Of a DNA stretch of 64,000 nucleotides, positions 25,565-33,964 are shown piece by piece. How positions within the stretch are numbered: the first letter of the stretch is position 1; each line of letters opens with the position of its first letter. The notes beneath the pieces were generated by a model. The model had not been told where the DNA came from. It ran no database searches and was given only the letters and a program-made list of their open reading frames with translations. The translations under genes and the position numbers were made by a program. The stretch spans positions 1-64,000 of the forward strand of contig JAFZIJ010000059.1 in NCBI GenBank assembly GCA_017554445.1. Direction: 5' to 3'. This stretch comes from Victivallales bacterium. GTDB taxonomy: Bacteria > Verrucomicrobiota > Lentisphaeria > Oligosphaerales > Oligosphaeraceae.

Positions 25565-26419
25565 TCAGATTTTGCTTTTCAGGAAGTTCACGGCTGTGCG
25601 AATATCCGCTTCCGGATTCGCCCCGACCTCGCGTTCGACGGTCAGGTAGCCACGATAACCCACTTCGGACAGGGCCGCCAGATAGCGGTCCCAATCCACT
25701 TTTCCTTCTCCAAGCGGGAGCTCGTTGAAAAGCTCACCAATGTTCAAACCTTCAATGCCGCCTTCGGCAAAGGAGGCGTAAACCTTCACAGGATCGCAAG
25801 GTTTATATTGCACACCATCTTTGGCATGCGTATGGACGATGTAGTCTTTCAGCGTGTAAACGGCCTTGACAGGATCGTCATTCTGGACCATGATCAAGTT
25901 CGCGGGATCGAGATTCACGCCGATCCCCTTCGAACCGACATCATCCAAAAATCCTTTCAGGCGATCCGCCTTTTCAGGCCCTGTTTCAATCGCGAACGTC
26001 ACGCCTTTCGCTTCCGCGTATTTGCCAAGTTCGCGGCAGACGAACAGCTGGTTCTGATAGGTGGGGCTCGTCTTTTCCGCGGGAACGACGCCGATATGCG
26101 TCGTCACGACATTCGTGCCCAAATCAACGGCCAGATCGACGATCGCCTTCGATTTCGCAATCTTCCATTCGTTCTCTTCCGGCTTCTGGAAGCCATGGCC
26201 GCCCAGATCGCCGCACAGCGCGGAAATCGCCAAGCCGTTCTTTTCGACATGAGAACGGAACTCACGGCGACGAGCCGCGTCCATCGCATCGACGCTCATC
26301 TCACCATCGACAACATAAACCTGAATACCGTTCGCACCCAGTTCACGGGCCTTCACAACTCCGTCATAAATCGGAATCCGGAAGGAATCGACCATTACAC
26401 CGATCAGAAACTTTGACAT
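25565..26419 (-). CDS. Sugar phosphate isomerase/epimerase
   Basis: 284 aa from ATG 26419 (another in-frame ATG at 26431 is possible). Xylose-isomerase-like TIM barrel: KFLIGVMVDSFRIPIYDGV, ANGIQVYVVDGEMSVD, CGDLGGHGFQKPEE, VVTTHIGVVPAEK, FAIETGPEKADRLKGFLDDV with the metal-binding Glu, GVNLDPANLIM, VHTHAKDG with the metal-binding His, and YLTVEREVG. Such enzymes isomerise keto- and aldo-sugars or inosose intermediates. It is upstream of the TRAP genes on the same strand but separated by a terminator. Probably handles the imported sugar. Confidence 0.88.
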   Translation of the reverse strand: MSKFLIGVMVDSFRIPIYDGVVKARELGANGIQVYVVDGEMSVDAMDAARRREFRSHVEKNGLAISALCGDLGGHGFQKPEENEWKIAKSKAIVDLAVDLGTNVVTTHIGVVPAEKTSPTYQNQLFVCRELGKYAEAKGVTFAIETGPEKADRLKGFLDDVGSKGIGVNLDPANLIMVQNDDPVKAVYTLKDYIVHTHAKDGVQYKPCDPVKVYASFAEGGIEGLNIGELFNELPLGEGKVDWDRYLAALSEVGYRGYLTVEREVGANPEADIRTAVNFLKSKI

Positions 26420-26444
26420 TCCGCACACCATTGATATTTTATGC

Positions 26445-26480
26445 TTGACACATGAAAACTATTTACCATATTAATATAAT
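26445..26480 (+). promoter_or_regulatory. Candidate promoter for the acidic protein and GNAT genes
   Basis: Perfect TTGACA at 26445-26450, then TATTAA at 26469-26474 (18 bp) or TATAAT at 26475-26480 (24 bp). It faces the plus-strand gene at 26541. Confidence 0.4.
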
Positions 26481-26540
26481 GACATTTGCCGTTAAAACCA
26501 CTCAAAAAATTATTTTATTCCTCTTATAAAAGGATTTTCC

Positions 26541-27107
26541 ATGCAAGACAGCGACGAATTACAGAAGATTGTCGGACAACTGGACATCTTCGACGGACTG
26601 GACGGCCAGAAACTGACCGTCACCACCGACGAAGGCGATGAATATCTCATCACCTCTAAAAAATGGATCAAACGCCTCAACAAATACGCGGATGAAAACA
26701 TCGACATCTCCTTCGAAGGCACGGTCGAACACGATCCGGAAGAAGGAATGGACGTTCTCACCATCAAGACCTTCAAGCCCGCACAGGAAGTGGAAGACGA
26801 TCTGCCGACGCTCCTCAGCCTCAATGAAGACCTCAAGCTCCAAAAAGACAAACATGCCAAAAAGCCATTGCCGCAGGATGACGACCTCGAGCCGTTGGAC
26901 GAAGACGATCTGCAAAATGGCCTTCCGTGGGATGAAAAAGAAGCGGAAGACGGCGACAATGAAGATGACAACGACGAAGAGCCAACTCCAGACGAACTTG
27001 AAGACGAAGAAATTCCAGATGACTTTGATCTAAACGAGCTTGATCTGGATGAAGAGCCGCCCGCCCCGCCGGAACCACCCGTCAAAGGAAAGAAAAACAA
27101 ACGCTGA
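26541..27107 (+). CDS. Highly acidic hypothetical protein
   Basis: 188 aa with AAAGGA 7 nt before ATG. Residues 1-80 look globular (QKLTVTTDEGDEYLITSKKW, DISFEGTVEHDPEEGMDVL), a small beta-rich fold. Residues ~100-170 are extremely Asp/Glu-rich with runs such as EAEDGDNEDDNDEE, then a Pro-rich stretch and a short basic end KGKKNKR. I do not recognise the family. Acidic tails of this type often bind basic proteins or nucleic-acid-binding partners, but that is speculation. The next gene starts 8 bp later, so the two are co-transcribed. The opposite strand carries a long Ser-rich open frame that is only the shadow of the acidic codons. Confidence 0.8.
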   Translation: MQDSDELQKIVGQLDIFDGLDGQKLTVTTDEGDEYLITSKKWIKRLNKYADENIDISFEGTVEHDPEEGMDVLTIKTFKPAQEVEDDLPTLLSLNEDLKLQKDKHAKKPLPQDDDLEPLDEDDLQNGLPWDEKEAEDGDNEDDNDEEPTPDELEDEEIPDDFDLNELDLDEEPPAPPEPPVKGKKNKR

Positions 27108-27115
27108 AGGCTATC

Positions 27116-28288
27116 ATGAAAATCGTAAAACTGACGGCTTACGAATTCGATGAACTGCTCGACACGATGAACGTGTGCTTTTCGCACGGGCAGGAGGGAT
27201 ATTCGTTTTTGGACACGTTGCCCGCCATGTGGCGGCATGATGACACGGTCATGTGGCGCCATGTGGCCATCAAGGATGGCGAAAAAGTTGCGGCGGCCGT
27301 CGGCATCTATCCGTTGCCGACGCGTATCGCGGGACATGACGTGCTGTTTGCGACGGTCGGCAACGTCGCGACGCGTCCGGAATATCGTAAAAAAGGCTAT
27401 ATGAAGGCGTTGATGACGGAATCCATGGTGGAATTGAAACGAATCGACGCGGATGTCGCGCGCCTCGGCGGCCTGCGTCAACGCTACAACCGCTACGGTT
27501 TCGAGAAAGCCGGTCAGAATTTCAGCTTCACAATCAGCGCCAAAAACGTTCGTGACTACTATGATGCATCATTGGGCCATGAAGGCGAATACCAGCCGAA
27601 GCTTTCCTTCCGCCCGATTACACGCGACGATGACGTTGCTCTCTCCTTTGCGCAGACGGTCTATGCCAACGCCCTCCAGCATTCGGATCGCGGCGAAAAC
27701 AAGCGGTTCTACGACGTCACCCATGCGTGGAAATGCACGCCATGGCTCGCAACATTTGCCGATGGCATGCCGGCCGGTTTCCTGTCGAACTATCCGAATT
27801 CCGGTCGCATCACGGAACACTATGCGTTGTCGCCAGCCGTTGAATACCAGATGCTTCTGGATTGGTTGACCACCAATTCGTTCGATTCCATCTCCTTCGC
27901 GACGGCGCCTTGGGATGTCGAATTAAATCGCATGGCGAGCAAAATCGCCGAAAGCATCAATGTGACGACTGCCGATAATTTCAAAATCATCCATTTTGCG
28001 AAAGTCGCCATGGCGATGCTGTCCATGAAAGCAACCTATGCATCGCTTCCGGATGGAGAGTTCACGCTGGCCGTCAACGGCATGGAAACCATCCAATATA
28101 AAGACGGCATGTTCAAAAAAGTGGACGGCATGACCGCAGATTTGACGTTGAACAACTTGGACGCAACGCGCTTCCTGTTCGGGCCATTGCCACCCTCCTC
28201 CGTCTGCGACATTCCCGCGAAAATCCGCCCCGTCGTGGAAGCCCTCCTCCCGCTTCCGCTTTGGTGGAACTACCAAGACCGCGTCTAA
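27116..28288 (+). CDS. GNAT family N-acetyltransferase
   Basis: 390 aa. The N-terminal ~150 residues are a GNAT domain: GIYPLPTRIAGHDVLFATVG, then NVATRPEYRKKGYMKALM, which is the acetyl-CoA pyrophosphate-binding R-x-x-G-x-G/A-like loop, and LGGLRQRYNRYGFEKAGQ, the usual final strand. Residues ~155-390 form a second, degenerate GNAT-like and a sterol-carrier-like region (FTLAVNGMETIQYKDGMF) as in Eis-type enzymes. Substrate unknown. Translationally close to the acidic protein gene, 8 bp upstream. Convergent with the lipoprotein gene, whose stop is 20 bp away. Confidence 0.85.
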   Translation: MKIVKLTAYEFDELLDTMNVCFSHGQEGYSFLDTLPAMWRHDDTVMWRHVAIKDGEKVAAAVGIYPLPTRIAGHDVLFATVGNVATRPEYRKKGYMKALMTESMVELKRIDADVARLGGLRQRYNRYGFEKAGQNFSFTISAKNVRDYYDASLGHEGEYQPKLSFRPITRDDDVALSFAQTVYANALQHSDRGENKRFYDVTHAWKCTPWLATFADGMPAGFLSNYPNSGRITEHYALSPAVEYQMLLDWLTTNSFDSISFATAPWDVELNRMASKIAESINVTTADNFKIIHFAKVAMAMLSMKATYASLPDGEFTLAVNGMETIQYKDGMFKKVDGMTADLTLNNLDATRFLFGPLPPSSVCDIPAKIRPVVEALLPLPLWWNYQDRV

Positions 28289-28308
28289 TGGAAATAATTG
28301 ACGCAATA

Positions 28309-28776
28309 TCACTTCATTTGTGGCAGACTTCCATTAGCCTTAGCCGCTTCGACAGCCGCTTCTACCTCTTCGGTATCCAAAAGATCGATATGTCCGTCAA
28401 GGAAAGCGACATTCGTCTTGCCCATATGATCTCCTTCACATATAAACACGATGACTTTTGATGGCTCTTTAAAAGCATTCTGTTTTTGACCATTTCCTAA
28501 ATAGATGTAGTGTTTTTTGCAACTAGGGCATGAGAAATACTTATCTTCTTCAATAGATTGATTTACCTTTTCCTCCCACCCCTGTGCTTCTGGTAGTTCG
28601 CCTTCATGCTCTTCGGCCCAGATAAGCATTCCCATGGTAAGTAATTTAAGATTAGTAGTGCATATTATATAATGTTTTCTTGCTTCTGGTGATCTCTTGA
28701 CGCCACAACTTCCCATCAACGGCATCATCATAACAAGCAGGAAAGCAAAAAGACAATTGACGCACTCGCCTTTCAT
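28309..28776 (-). CDS. Lipoprotein with pseudopilin-type H-X9-DG domain
   Basis: 155 aa. The N-terminus has a hydrophobic stretch LFAFLLVMMMPLMGSC ending in a lipobox with Cys24, so it should be a lipoprotein. The rest resembles the globular part of Lentisphaerota pseudopilins: CTTNLKLLTMGMLIWAEEHE parallels the C-x-NxxQ-helix, a CPSC pair follows, and HMGKTNVAFLDG is an exact H-X9-DG signature. The prepilin signal is absent. It may be a pseudopilin domain retargeted to a membrane by lipidation. AGATCTC-type regulation is not visible. It lies 20 bp downstream of the SlyD-like gene's stop on the same strand. Confidence 0.75.
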   Translation of the reverse strand: MKGECVNCLFAFLLVMMMPLMGSCGVKRSPEARKHYIICTTNLKLLTMGMLIWAEEHEGELPEAQGWEEKVNQSIEEDKYFSCPSCKKHYIYLGNGQKQNAFKEPSKVIVFICEGDHMGKTNVAFLDGHIDLLDTEEVEAAVEAAKANGSLPQMK

Positions 28777-28796
28777 TTTTGCTCCATTCTACTTAT

Positions 28797-29408
28797 TTAT
28801 GACAGGATTTTGACAAGTTCCAGTTCGAACGTCAGCGTCTTGTCCGCCAAAGGATGGTTGCAATCAACGATAGCCGTGCCGTCGTTCAATATTTCGGTGA
28901 CGACACCCTGCATGATGTCGTCTTCGTTCACATCTTCGTCTGCGATGTCATCGGGAGCGTCCAATACATCGATGGTCATGCCGACTTTCGGCGGTTCGTC
29001 CAGTTGCCATTTGTCCGGCGTGATTTCTGTAACAAGGTCTTCATCATACGGGAAGGCGTCTTTCGGTTCAAGCGTGACAGTCTTCCGTTCGCCAGCCGCC
29101 ATGCCCGTAAATGCCTTTTCCAGAGCCTTTAGGACATCGCCGCCTCCGAGGGTGATGGTCGGAGCAGGCCCGCCGTCATGCGTCGATTCAAGTTTCTTGC
29201 CATCTTCGTCAAAGCACGTGTAATGAATTTGGAGGCGGTCGCCTTTGCGAGCGACGCGTTTGCCGACATTCCGGCCATCATCGCCATAGTGACGACTGTC
29301 CTCGCTGTATCTGAAGCCATCATCGCCATAGCGGCGGCTTTCATCACGATGCGCCCCACGCCAGCCGTCTTCTCTGCGCGGCGAATGATAATCATTTCTT
29401 CTGGCCAT
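28797..29408 (-). CDS. FKBP-type peptidyl-prolyl isomerase, SlyD-like
   Basis: 203 aa from ATG 29408 with AAGGAGTG 9 nt upstream. Residues 1-55 are low-complexity and rich in Arg, Asp, Tyr and Gly with the duplicated motif RYGDDG/HYGDDG. Residues ~60-200 are a SlyD-like FKBP: DRLQIHYTCFDEDGKKLEST, PTITLGGGDVLKALEKAFTG, GERKTVTLEPKDAFPYDEDL, then the insert-in-flap region and DCNHPLADKTLTFELELVKI at the end. It should assist folding of nascent proteins. The charged N-terminal extension is unusual for SlyD and may target ribosomes or RNA. It lies downstream of rpsB-tsf, separated by a terminator hairpin. Confidence 0.9.
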   Translation of the reverse strand: MARRNDYHSPRREDGWRGAHRDESRRYGDDGFRYSEDSRHYGDDGRNVGKRVARKGDRLQIHYTCFDEDGKKLESTHDGGPAPTITLGGGDVLKALEKAFTGMAAGERKTVTLEPKDAFPYDEDLVTEITPDKWQLDEPPKVGMTIDVLDAPDDIADEDVNEDDIMQGVVTEILNDGTAIVDCNHPLADKTLTFELELVKILS

Positions 29409-29434
29409 CGACAACACTCCTTGTGAAATATAAA

Positions 29435-29466
29435 CAAGGCCTGTGCGAAAAATCCGCACAGGCCTT
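29435..29466 (-). terminator. Terminator after tsf
   Basis: Perfect 12-bp stem AAGGCCTGTGCG / CGCACAGGCCTT around a short loop, followed on the minus strand by a T-rich stretch (TGTTTATATTT), 31 bp after the tsf stop. Confidence 0.8.
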
Positions 29467-29496
29467 GAATGGGTTACAAAAAACGTTCAGACTGAA

Positions 29497-30309
29497 TTAC
29501 TTCACTTCTTCGCCGACCTGCCAGCGGATGAAGCGCTTCACAACCAGCTTCGGGGCGACCTTCGCCAGCGTGGTCTTTTCGTCGTTGATCCACGGCTGAT
29601 CCATCAAGCAGGCAGTCGTGAAGAATTTGTTGATTTTGCCGCGGAGGATGCCTTCGAGAATCTTCTCGGGCTTGCCCTGCAGTTCGGGCAGAGCGGCGGC
29701 GATTTCGCGTTCCTTCGCGATGACGGCTTCAGGAACATCCTTGGAGGTCACATAGCTCGGGGCGTTGGCCGTGATGTGCAGGCAGACATCCATGGCCAGT
29801 TCGTCGGTGTATTCGCCTTCAAGGTCAACCATGACGCCGTAGAAGGGGCCGCCCTGGTGGTGCTTGTATTCCTTGATGATGCCGTTTGTCGTCCAACGGA
29901 CGGCGCGGCGGACGTGCATGTTCTCGCCGAGCTTGCCGATGAGGACCTTCATCTCTTCTTCCGTCGCGGCGGCCAGCTTCTCGCTGATGTCGCCATCGGC
30001 GTCCATCGCCATCGCGGTGCGGGCGACGTATTTGCAGAAATCTTTGAAAGCGTCCGTGCGGGCGACAAAGTCCGTTTCGCACAGGATTTCGACGGCGACG
30101 CCCGTCTTGCCTTCAATCAACGTCTCGACGACGCCTTCGCTGGCGGAACGACCGGCTTTCTTGTCAGCCTTCGCGATACCGGCCTTGCGCAGATATTCCA
30201 TAGCGGCGTCCATGTCGCCATTCGTTGCGACCAGAGCCTTCTTGCAGTCCATCAAACCAACGCCAGCTTTCTGGCGGAGTTCATTCACCATCGTAGCGGT
30301 AATAGCCAT
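29497..30309 (-). CDS. tsf: Translation elongation factor Ts
   Basis: 270 aa. The N-terminal UBA-like domain (VNELRQKAGVGLMDCKKALV) and the core segments VAVEILCETDFVARTDAFKD and AVRWTTNG identify EF-Ts, the nucleotide exchange factor of EF-Tu. The TDFVAR motif that inserts beside the EF-Tu magnesium site is intact. It lies 65 bp downstream of rpsB, the near-universal rpsB-tsf order, with a small hairpin in between. Length is close to that of E. coli (283 aa). Confidence 0.97.
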   Translation of the reverse strand: MAITATMVNELRQKAGVGLMDCKKALVATNGDMDAAMEYLRKAGIAKADKKAGRSASEGVVETLIEGKTGVAVEILCETDFVARTDAFKDFCKYVARTAMAMDADGDISEKLAAATEEEMKVLIGKLGENMHVRRAVRWTTNGIIKEYKHHQGGPFYGVMVDLEGEYTDELAMDVCLHITANAPSYVTSKDVPEAVIAKEREIAAALPELQGKPEKILEGILRGKINKFFTTACLMDQPWINDEKTTLAKVAPKLVVKRFIRWQVGEEVK

Positions 30310-30340
30310 TTGTTTTCTCCTCTTGCGGATATGGTTTCAC

Positions 30341-30360
30341 GGCGGGACTTTCGCCCCGCC
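30341..30360 (-). promoter_or_regulatory. Intercistronic hairpin between rpsB and tsf
   Basis: GGCGGG and CCCGCC pair across an 8-nt loop, with no U tract. It may be an attenuator or processing site that sets the S2 to EF-Ts ratio. Confidence 0.45.
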
Positions 30361-30374
30361 TACCTTATTAATAA

Positions 30375-31133
30375 TCACTTCTCTTCAGCGGCGGCTTCGG
30401 CGGGAGCTTCATCTTTGTCAGGAGCGTTCGCAGGAGCTTCTTCACGCTTGATTTCATGCAAACCGTCTTCAATGGAGGCGGCCATCGTGTCCATCAAAAC
30501 TTTGATGGAGCGCAGGGCGTCGTCATTGCCAGGAACCACGTAATCAACGAGATCCGGATTGCAGTTGGAATCAACGATGGCGACCACGGGGATGCCAAGA
30601 CGATGCGCTTCCGCGACGGCGATGTGCTCACGGGCGACGTCAACGACAACCATGGCGTCCGGCAGCTTCGTCAGTTCGGAAATACCGCCCAACGTCGTCT
30701 GCAGTTTGACCAAATCACGGCGGAGACCGGCGACTTCCTTCTTCGGGAGGTTGTCCAGGCTGCCGTCCGCATCCTGAGCCTGCAGTTTCTTCATGTATTT
30801 GATACGCGTCAGAACGACTTTCTGGTTCGTCAGCGTGCCGCCGAGCCAACGATCGCACATGTACGGCATGTTGAGGCGTTCGGCGATGTCACGAACGCAT
30901 TCCTGAGCCTGGCGCTTCGCGCCGACGAACAGGATCTGGCCGCCCTTTGCGGCGACGTCATGCAAAAAGTCGCATGCTTCGGCCAGGCGGTACATCGTGA
31001 TCTTCAGATCGAAGATGGTGATGCCGTTGCGCGTGCCGTAGATATACGGCTTCATCTTCGGGTTCCAACGACGCGTCTTGTGCCCAAAATGCACACCGGC
31101 GTCCAGCAACGACATGATGGTGGTCTTTTCCAT
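30375..31133 (-). CDS. rpsB: 30S ribosomal protein S2
   Basis: 252 aa from ATG 31133, preceded by AAAAGGAAAAGGAAAAAA. The frame is open further upstream to 31268, but that extension has no ribosome binding site and does not look like S2. Family sequence: LLDAGVHFGHKTRRWNPKMK, NGITIFDLKITMYRLAEAC, DRWLGGTLTNQKVVLTRI, VVVDVAREHIAVAEAHRLGI, DYVVPGNDDALRSIKVL. The last ~25 residues are an Ala/Glu/Pro-rich tail. The 5' leader of more than 100 nt may carry the autoregulatory site that S2 uses, but I could not define it. The 31134-31370 gap holds this leader and no gene. Confidence 0.97.
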   Translation of the reverse strand: MEKTTIMSLLDAGVHFGHKTRRWNPKMKPYIYGTRNGITIFDLKITMYRLAEACDFLHDVAAKGGQILFVGAKRQAQECVRDIAERLNMPYMCDRWLGGTLTNQKVVLTRIKYMKKLQAQDADGSLDNLPKKEVAGLRRDLVKLQTTLGGISELTKLPDAMVVVDVAREHIAVAEAHRLGIPVVAIVDSNCNPDLVDYVVPGNDDALRSIKVLMDTMAASIEDGLHEIKREEAPANAPDKDEAPAEAAAEEK

Positions 31134-31370
31134 TTTTTTCCTTTTCCTTTTGGACGCTTTGACGCCGCCGCCACGACTTGCGCCGCTTCCCATGGCCAGC
31201 TGACGAAACGTCCCGCTTTTACGTTCGGTTGTCTTTTTTACACTCCATCGGGAACATTGGAGCGACATCCTTAAGGATGACGAAACTAATAATATACCCT
31301 TACCAATTGATTTTTACCAGTCAACGCATCGAATTTTGCTTGGCAGCTTGTCATTTTTACGAAAAGAACA

Positions 31371-32789
31371 TCAACATCCCCTGCCCGCCCATGGCAACGC
31401 CGACATCGGACGACGTCCGATCTGTAATTTGCCATCTACCACATAACCTTCTGGACGACCGTCTAGTTCGTTTGCCAACCTGCTGCGCCACAACGCAATG
31501 CGCTCTGGACGTTCCGCCGCCCAATCATGCAATTCCTGCGAATCGGACGACAAATCGAACAGCAATTCGCGACCGCTTTGGCTGAACCAGCAGTATTTCT
31601 CCTTGCCATCCGTCAGCCATTGGTTGGACATGGCGCCTTGCGCATGTTCGCCATGGAGATACTCACGGCAAGCCATATTATCCATAAGATTCAGTCCGTC
31701 AAGACCTTCTGGAATCGGCAGGCCTGCCATCGCGCAAACCGTCGGGAAGATATCCCGCAGTTCGACCGTTCGTTCATCAACTGTTCCCGCCCCTTGGAAA
31801 CCAAGCGTTCGTGGCAGGCGGATGATCAACGGAATACCCGCCGATGCCTCAAACGGCAGCGACTTGCGGACGACTCCATGGTCGTACAGCATGTCACCAT
31901 GATCAGATAGGAACAAGATGACCGTATTATCAAGTAACTTCAAATCAAGAAGTTCCGTAAACAGACGATTCAGTTCGAAATCGATTTGCGTGACCAATGC
32001 GCAATACGCCTTCCGTGCACGTTCAATGAAAAACGGCTCACGCGGAATCGGGCAGTCCAACCCGCCGTAGGTCGAAAGAAACGACGTCCAATCGCCGTTG
32101 ACAGGCGTCGGCATCGGACGGCCGTCGTACATGGAGAAATACGACATCGGTGGATCGTACGGCGTATGCGGCCGATGATAAGAGACTTTCAGGAAGAACG
32201 GCTTGGACGGATCACGGCGGCGAAGGAACTCAATACTTTTTGACGTCACCCATGATGTGGGATGCAGCCGTTCGTCCCACGGCCAGCAACGGACGGCGTA
32301 ACCATTGCAGCCTGGCCCGTCATCCATAATGTCTGCGGTCGGGCCGAGTTCCCGTCGCAAATCCGGCAGATAATCGTCGTATTCAATGGGATCACGATAC
32401 TTACGTCGTTTGTCATGCAAAAATCCGTCATGGAGCACGACGTTGTGGTAGCCCATCAACGCACGGGCGGGTTCCACATGCATCTTGCCGACGCATTGCG
32501 TGTGATATCCCGCCTGCGCCAACGTGCCCGCCAGCGTGACTGGATAACGCCATTCCGTATCCGCGTCATATCCCGTAAATCCATGGCGTGACGGCTTTAA
32601 GCCAGTCATGAGCGACGCCCGGGCCGCAATGCAGGAAGGGCAGGATGTGTAGGCATGCGTGAAGTTGATGCCTTCACTCGCCAACTGGTCCAGATGCGGC
32701 GTATGTGCAAATTCCGGCCGATTGACGCCGACAGCGTCACGCCGCATCTGATCCGCCATGATCAACAGGATGTTTGGTTTCGTATTCAT
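31371..32789 (-). CDS. Sulfatase (arylsulfatase family)
   Basis: 472 aa without a signal peptide. The start NILLIMADQMRRDAVG supplies the metal-binding Asp pair. The activation site is CIAAR at Cys53 (CPSCIAARASLMTG), a Cys-type sulfatase with Ala instead of Pro in the C-x-P-x-R core, a variant common in this enzyme family; Cys53 must be converted to formylglycine. Further sulfatase segments: GYHTQCVGKMHVEP, FFLKVSYHRPHTPYDPP, TVILFLSDHGDMLYDHG with the metal-binding Asp-His. The lack of export signal suggests it desulfates imported oligosaccharides. It is the last gene of the pseudopilin/beta-helix/sialidase operon, 35 bp after the sialidase stop. No maturase gene is recognisable in the window. 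Confidence 0.92.
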   Translation of the reverse strand: MNTKPNILLIMADQMRRDAVGVNRPEFAHTPHLDQLASEGINFTHAYTSCPSCIAARASLMTGLKPSRHGFTGYDADTEWRYPVTLAGTLAQAGYHTQCVGKMHVEPARALMGYHNVVLHDGFLHDKRRKYRDPIEYDDYLPDLRRELGPTADIMDDGPGCNGYAVRCWPWDERLHPTSWVTSKSIEFLRRRDPSKPFFLKVSYHRPHTPYDPPMSYFSMYDGRPMPTPVNGDWTSFLSTYGGLDCPIPREPFFIERARKAYCALVTQIDFELNRLFTELLDLKLLDNTVILFLSDHGDMLYDHGVVRKSLPFEASAGIPLIIRLPRTLGFQGAGTVDERTVELRDIFPTVCAMAGLPIPEGLDGLNLMDNMACREYLHGEHAQGAMSNQWLTDGKEKYCWFSQSGRELLFDLSSDSQELHDWAAERPERIALWRSRLANELDGRPEGYVVDGKLQIGRRPMSALPWAGRGC

Positions 32790-32824
32790 ATTGTTTACTA
32801 GGCTGATAAATTCCTAGAACGCAA

Positions 32825-33940
32825 TTAGTTCCATTCAATTCGACGGATTCGCAAATCCTGCAGGACGGCGCATCCTTTGCCGCCGCCACAGCAATATGCC
32901 AAGAGCAAACCGCCCTGCGTGAACAGCATGGCAATATAGCAGAAGCCATGGTCGGGTTCGCCTTCCAAAATGCGATGATCATGCCATGTTTCGCCGTCGT
33001 CCGAACTGCGGGCGATGACGAGCGGTGTACGGAACCAACTTTCAGGCGTCGGCTTGATGCCCCAACGTGGATCCAGATCACTCCAAACAGCTACCAAATC
33101 GCCACTTGCAGGATCGCGTTTGATGGACAACGGCGATTCATTGGACGGAAATTCCGGCGCGGGCACGGCCTGCGTCCAACTTTCGCCGCCATCGGATGAA
33201 AACGCTTTGTACTGATGGTTTGCGTTCGTTCTGAACCATGCCATGACACGACCGTCTTTCAATTCCACGACGCCTGGTTCGCGCAGGCCGGACGTCAGCC
33301 ATTGCGGCGGATAGCAGCACTGTTTAGCTTCGCGCCAATTCGCGCCACCGTCGTCGGACAGGAAGAAGAATGTCTCCGAACGGCTGTGATTACTTTCGCC
33401 AAGCACTTGATCATCTTTGATGTTCGGGCTGGTCTTGTGGTGAATCGCCATCGGCAGAATCAGACGGCCGCTCGACAACTGCACGAGACGGTCGTTGTTC
33501 ACGACAATGTAAATCGGCGGATATTCGCAGACATCAACGGGTTCCGTCCACGTCTCGCCTTCATCGGAGGAAAAACAGATCCATGGACGGCAGTCCAGAA
33601 TGCCTTTGTCCTGCACATTGCGACGCAGTTTCGGAATCCGTTCCAACCAGCTCTTTTCCAAAAAGATGAGAGCTATCCGACCATCCTGCAACCGCAGCAA
33701 CGACACGCTCATCACATTCTGTGCACGGTTCGCGAAAATCAACTTCCAGTCGCCCCATGACCGACCGCCATCAGCGGAAACTCTGCCGACGATATCCGCC
33801 GTCGCGGCATCCGCCCAGCTGCCGCCTTTATAACGCGTGTAGGCGAAAAGAATCCGCCCGTCTTTCAATTCCACGAATGCGCCTTCTGAATTGCGCGGGT
33901 TGCCTTCACCATGGAAAAGATTCGTAATTGTATCCGACAT
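32825..33940 (-). CDS. Sialidase-like BNR-repeat protein
   Basis: 371 aa, no signal peptide. Five Asp-boxes (S-x-D-x-G-x-x-W) are visible: SADGGRSW, SSDEGETW, SDDGGANW, SSDGGESW and SSDDGETW, marking the six-bladed propeller of the sialidase superfamily. GLREPGVVELKDGRVMAWF fits the region with the catalytic Glu/Arg, and RNSEGAFVELKDGRILFAYT is the first blade. Catalytic activity on sialic acid is the family default, but BNR proteins with other substrates exist. It is preceded by the beta-helix gene (24 bp) and followed by the sulfatase, pointing to one glycan. Confidence 0.85.
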   Translation of the reverse strand: MSDTITNLFHGEGNPRNSEGAFVELKDGRILFAYTRYKGGSWADAATADIVGRVSADGGRSWGDWKLIFANRAQNVMSVSLLRLQDGRIALIFLEKSWLERIPKLRRNVQDKGILDCRPWICFSSDEGETWTEPVDVCEYPPIYIVVNNDRLVQLSSGRLILPMAIHHKTSPNIKDDQVLGESNHSRSETFFFLSDDGGANWREAKQCCYPPQWLTSGLREPGVVELKDGRVMAWFRTNANHQYKAFSSDGGESWTQAVPAPEFPSNESPLSIKRDPASGDLVAVWSDLDPRWGIKPTPESWFRTPLVIARSSDDGETWHDHRILEGEPDHGFCYIAMLFTQGGLLLAYCCGGGKGCAVLQDLRIRRIEWN

Positions 33941-33964
33941 GATCGTCTCCTGATATCGATTAAC

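Noticed and set aside
26510..27481. 323-codon minus-strand Ser-rich frame opposite the acidic protein
   Set aside because: Poly-Ser results from reading Asp/Glu codons backwards; the plus-strand frame has the ribosome binding site and couples to the GNAT gene.
31134..31268. N-terminal extension of rpsB to the first ATG at 31268
   Set aside because: S2 proteins begin near TTIMSLLDAGVHFGH and the strong ribosome binding site is at 31133.
31270..31350. TTGACT and TATATT upstream of rpsB as a promoter
   Set aside because: The two boxes are 22 bp apart, too far for a normal sigma-70 promoter; left unassigned.
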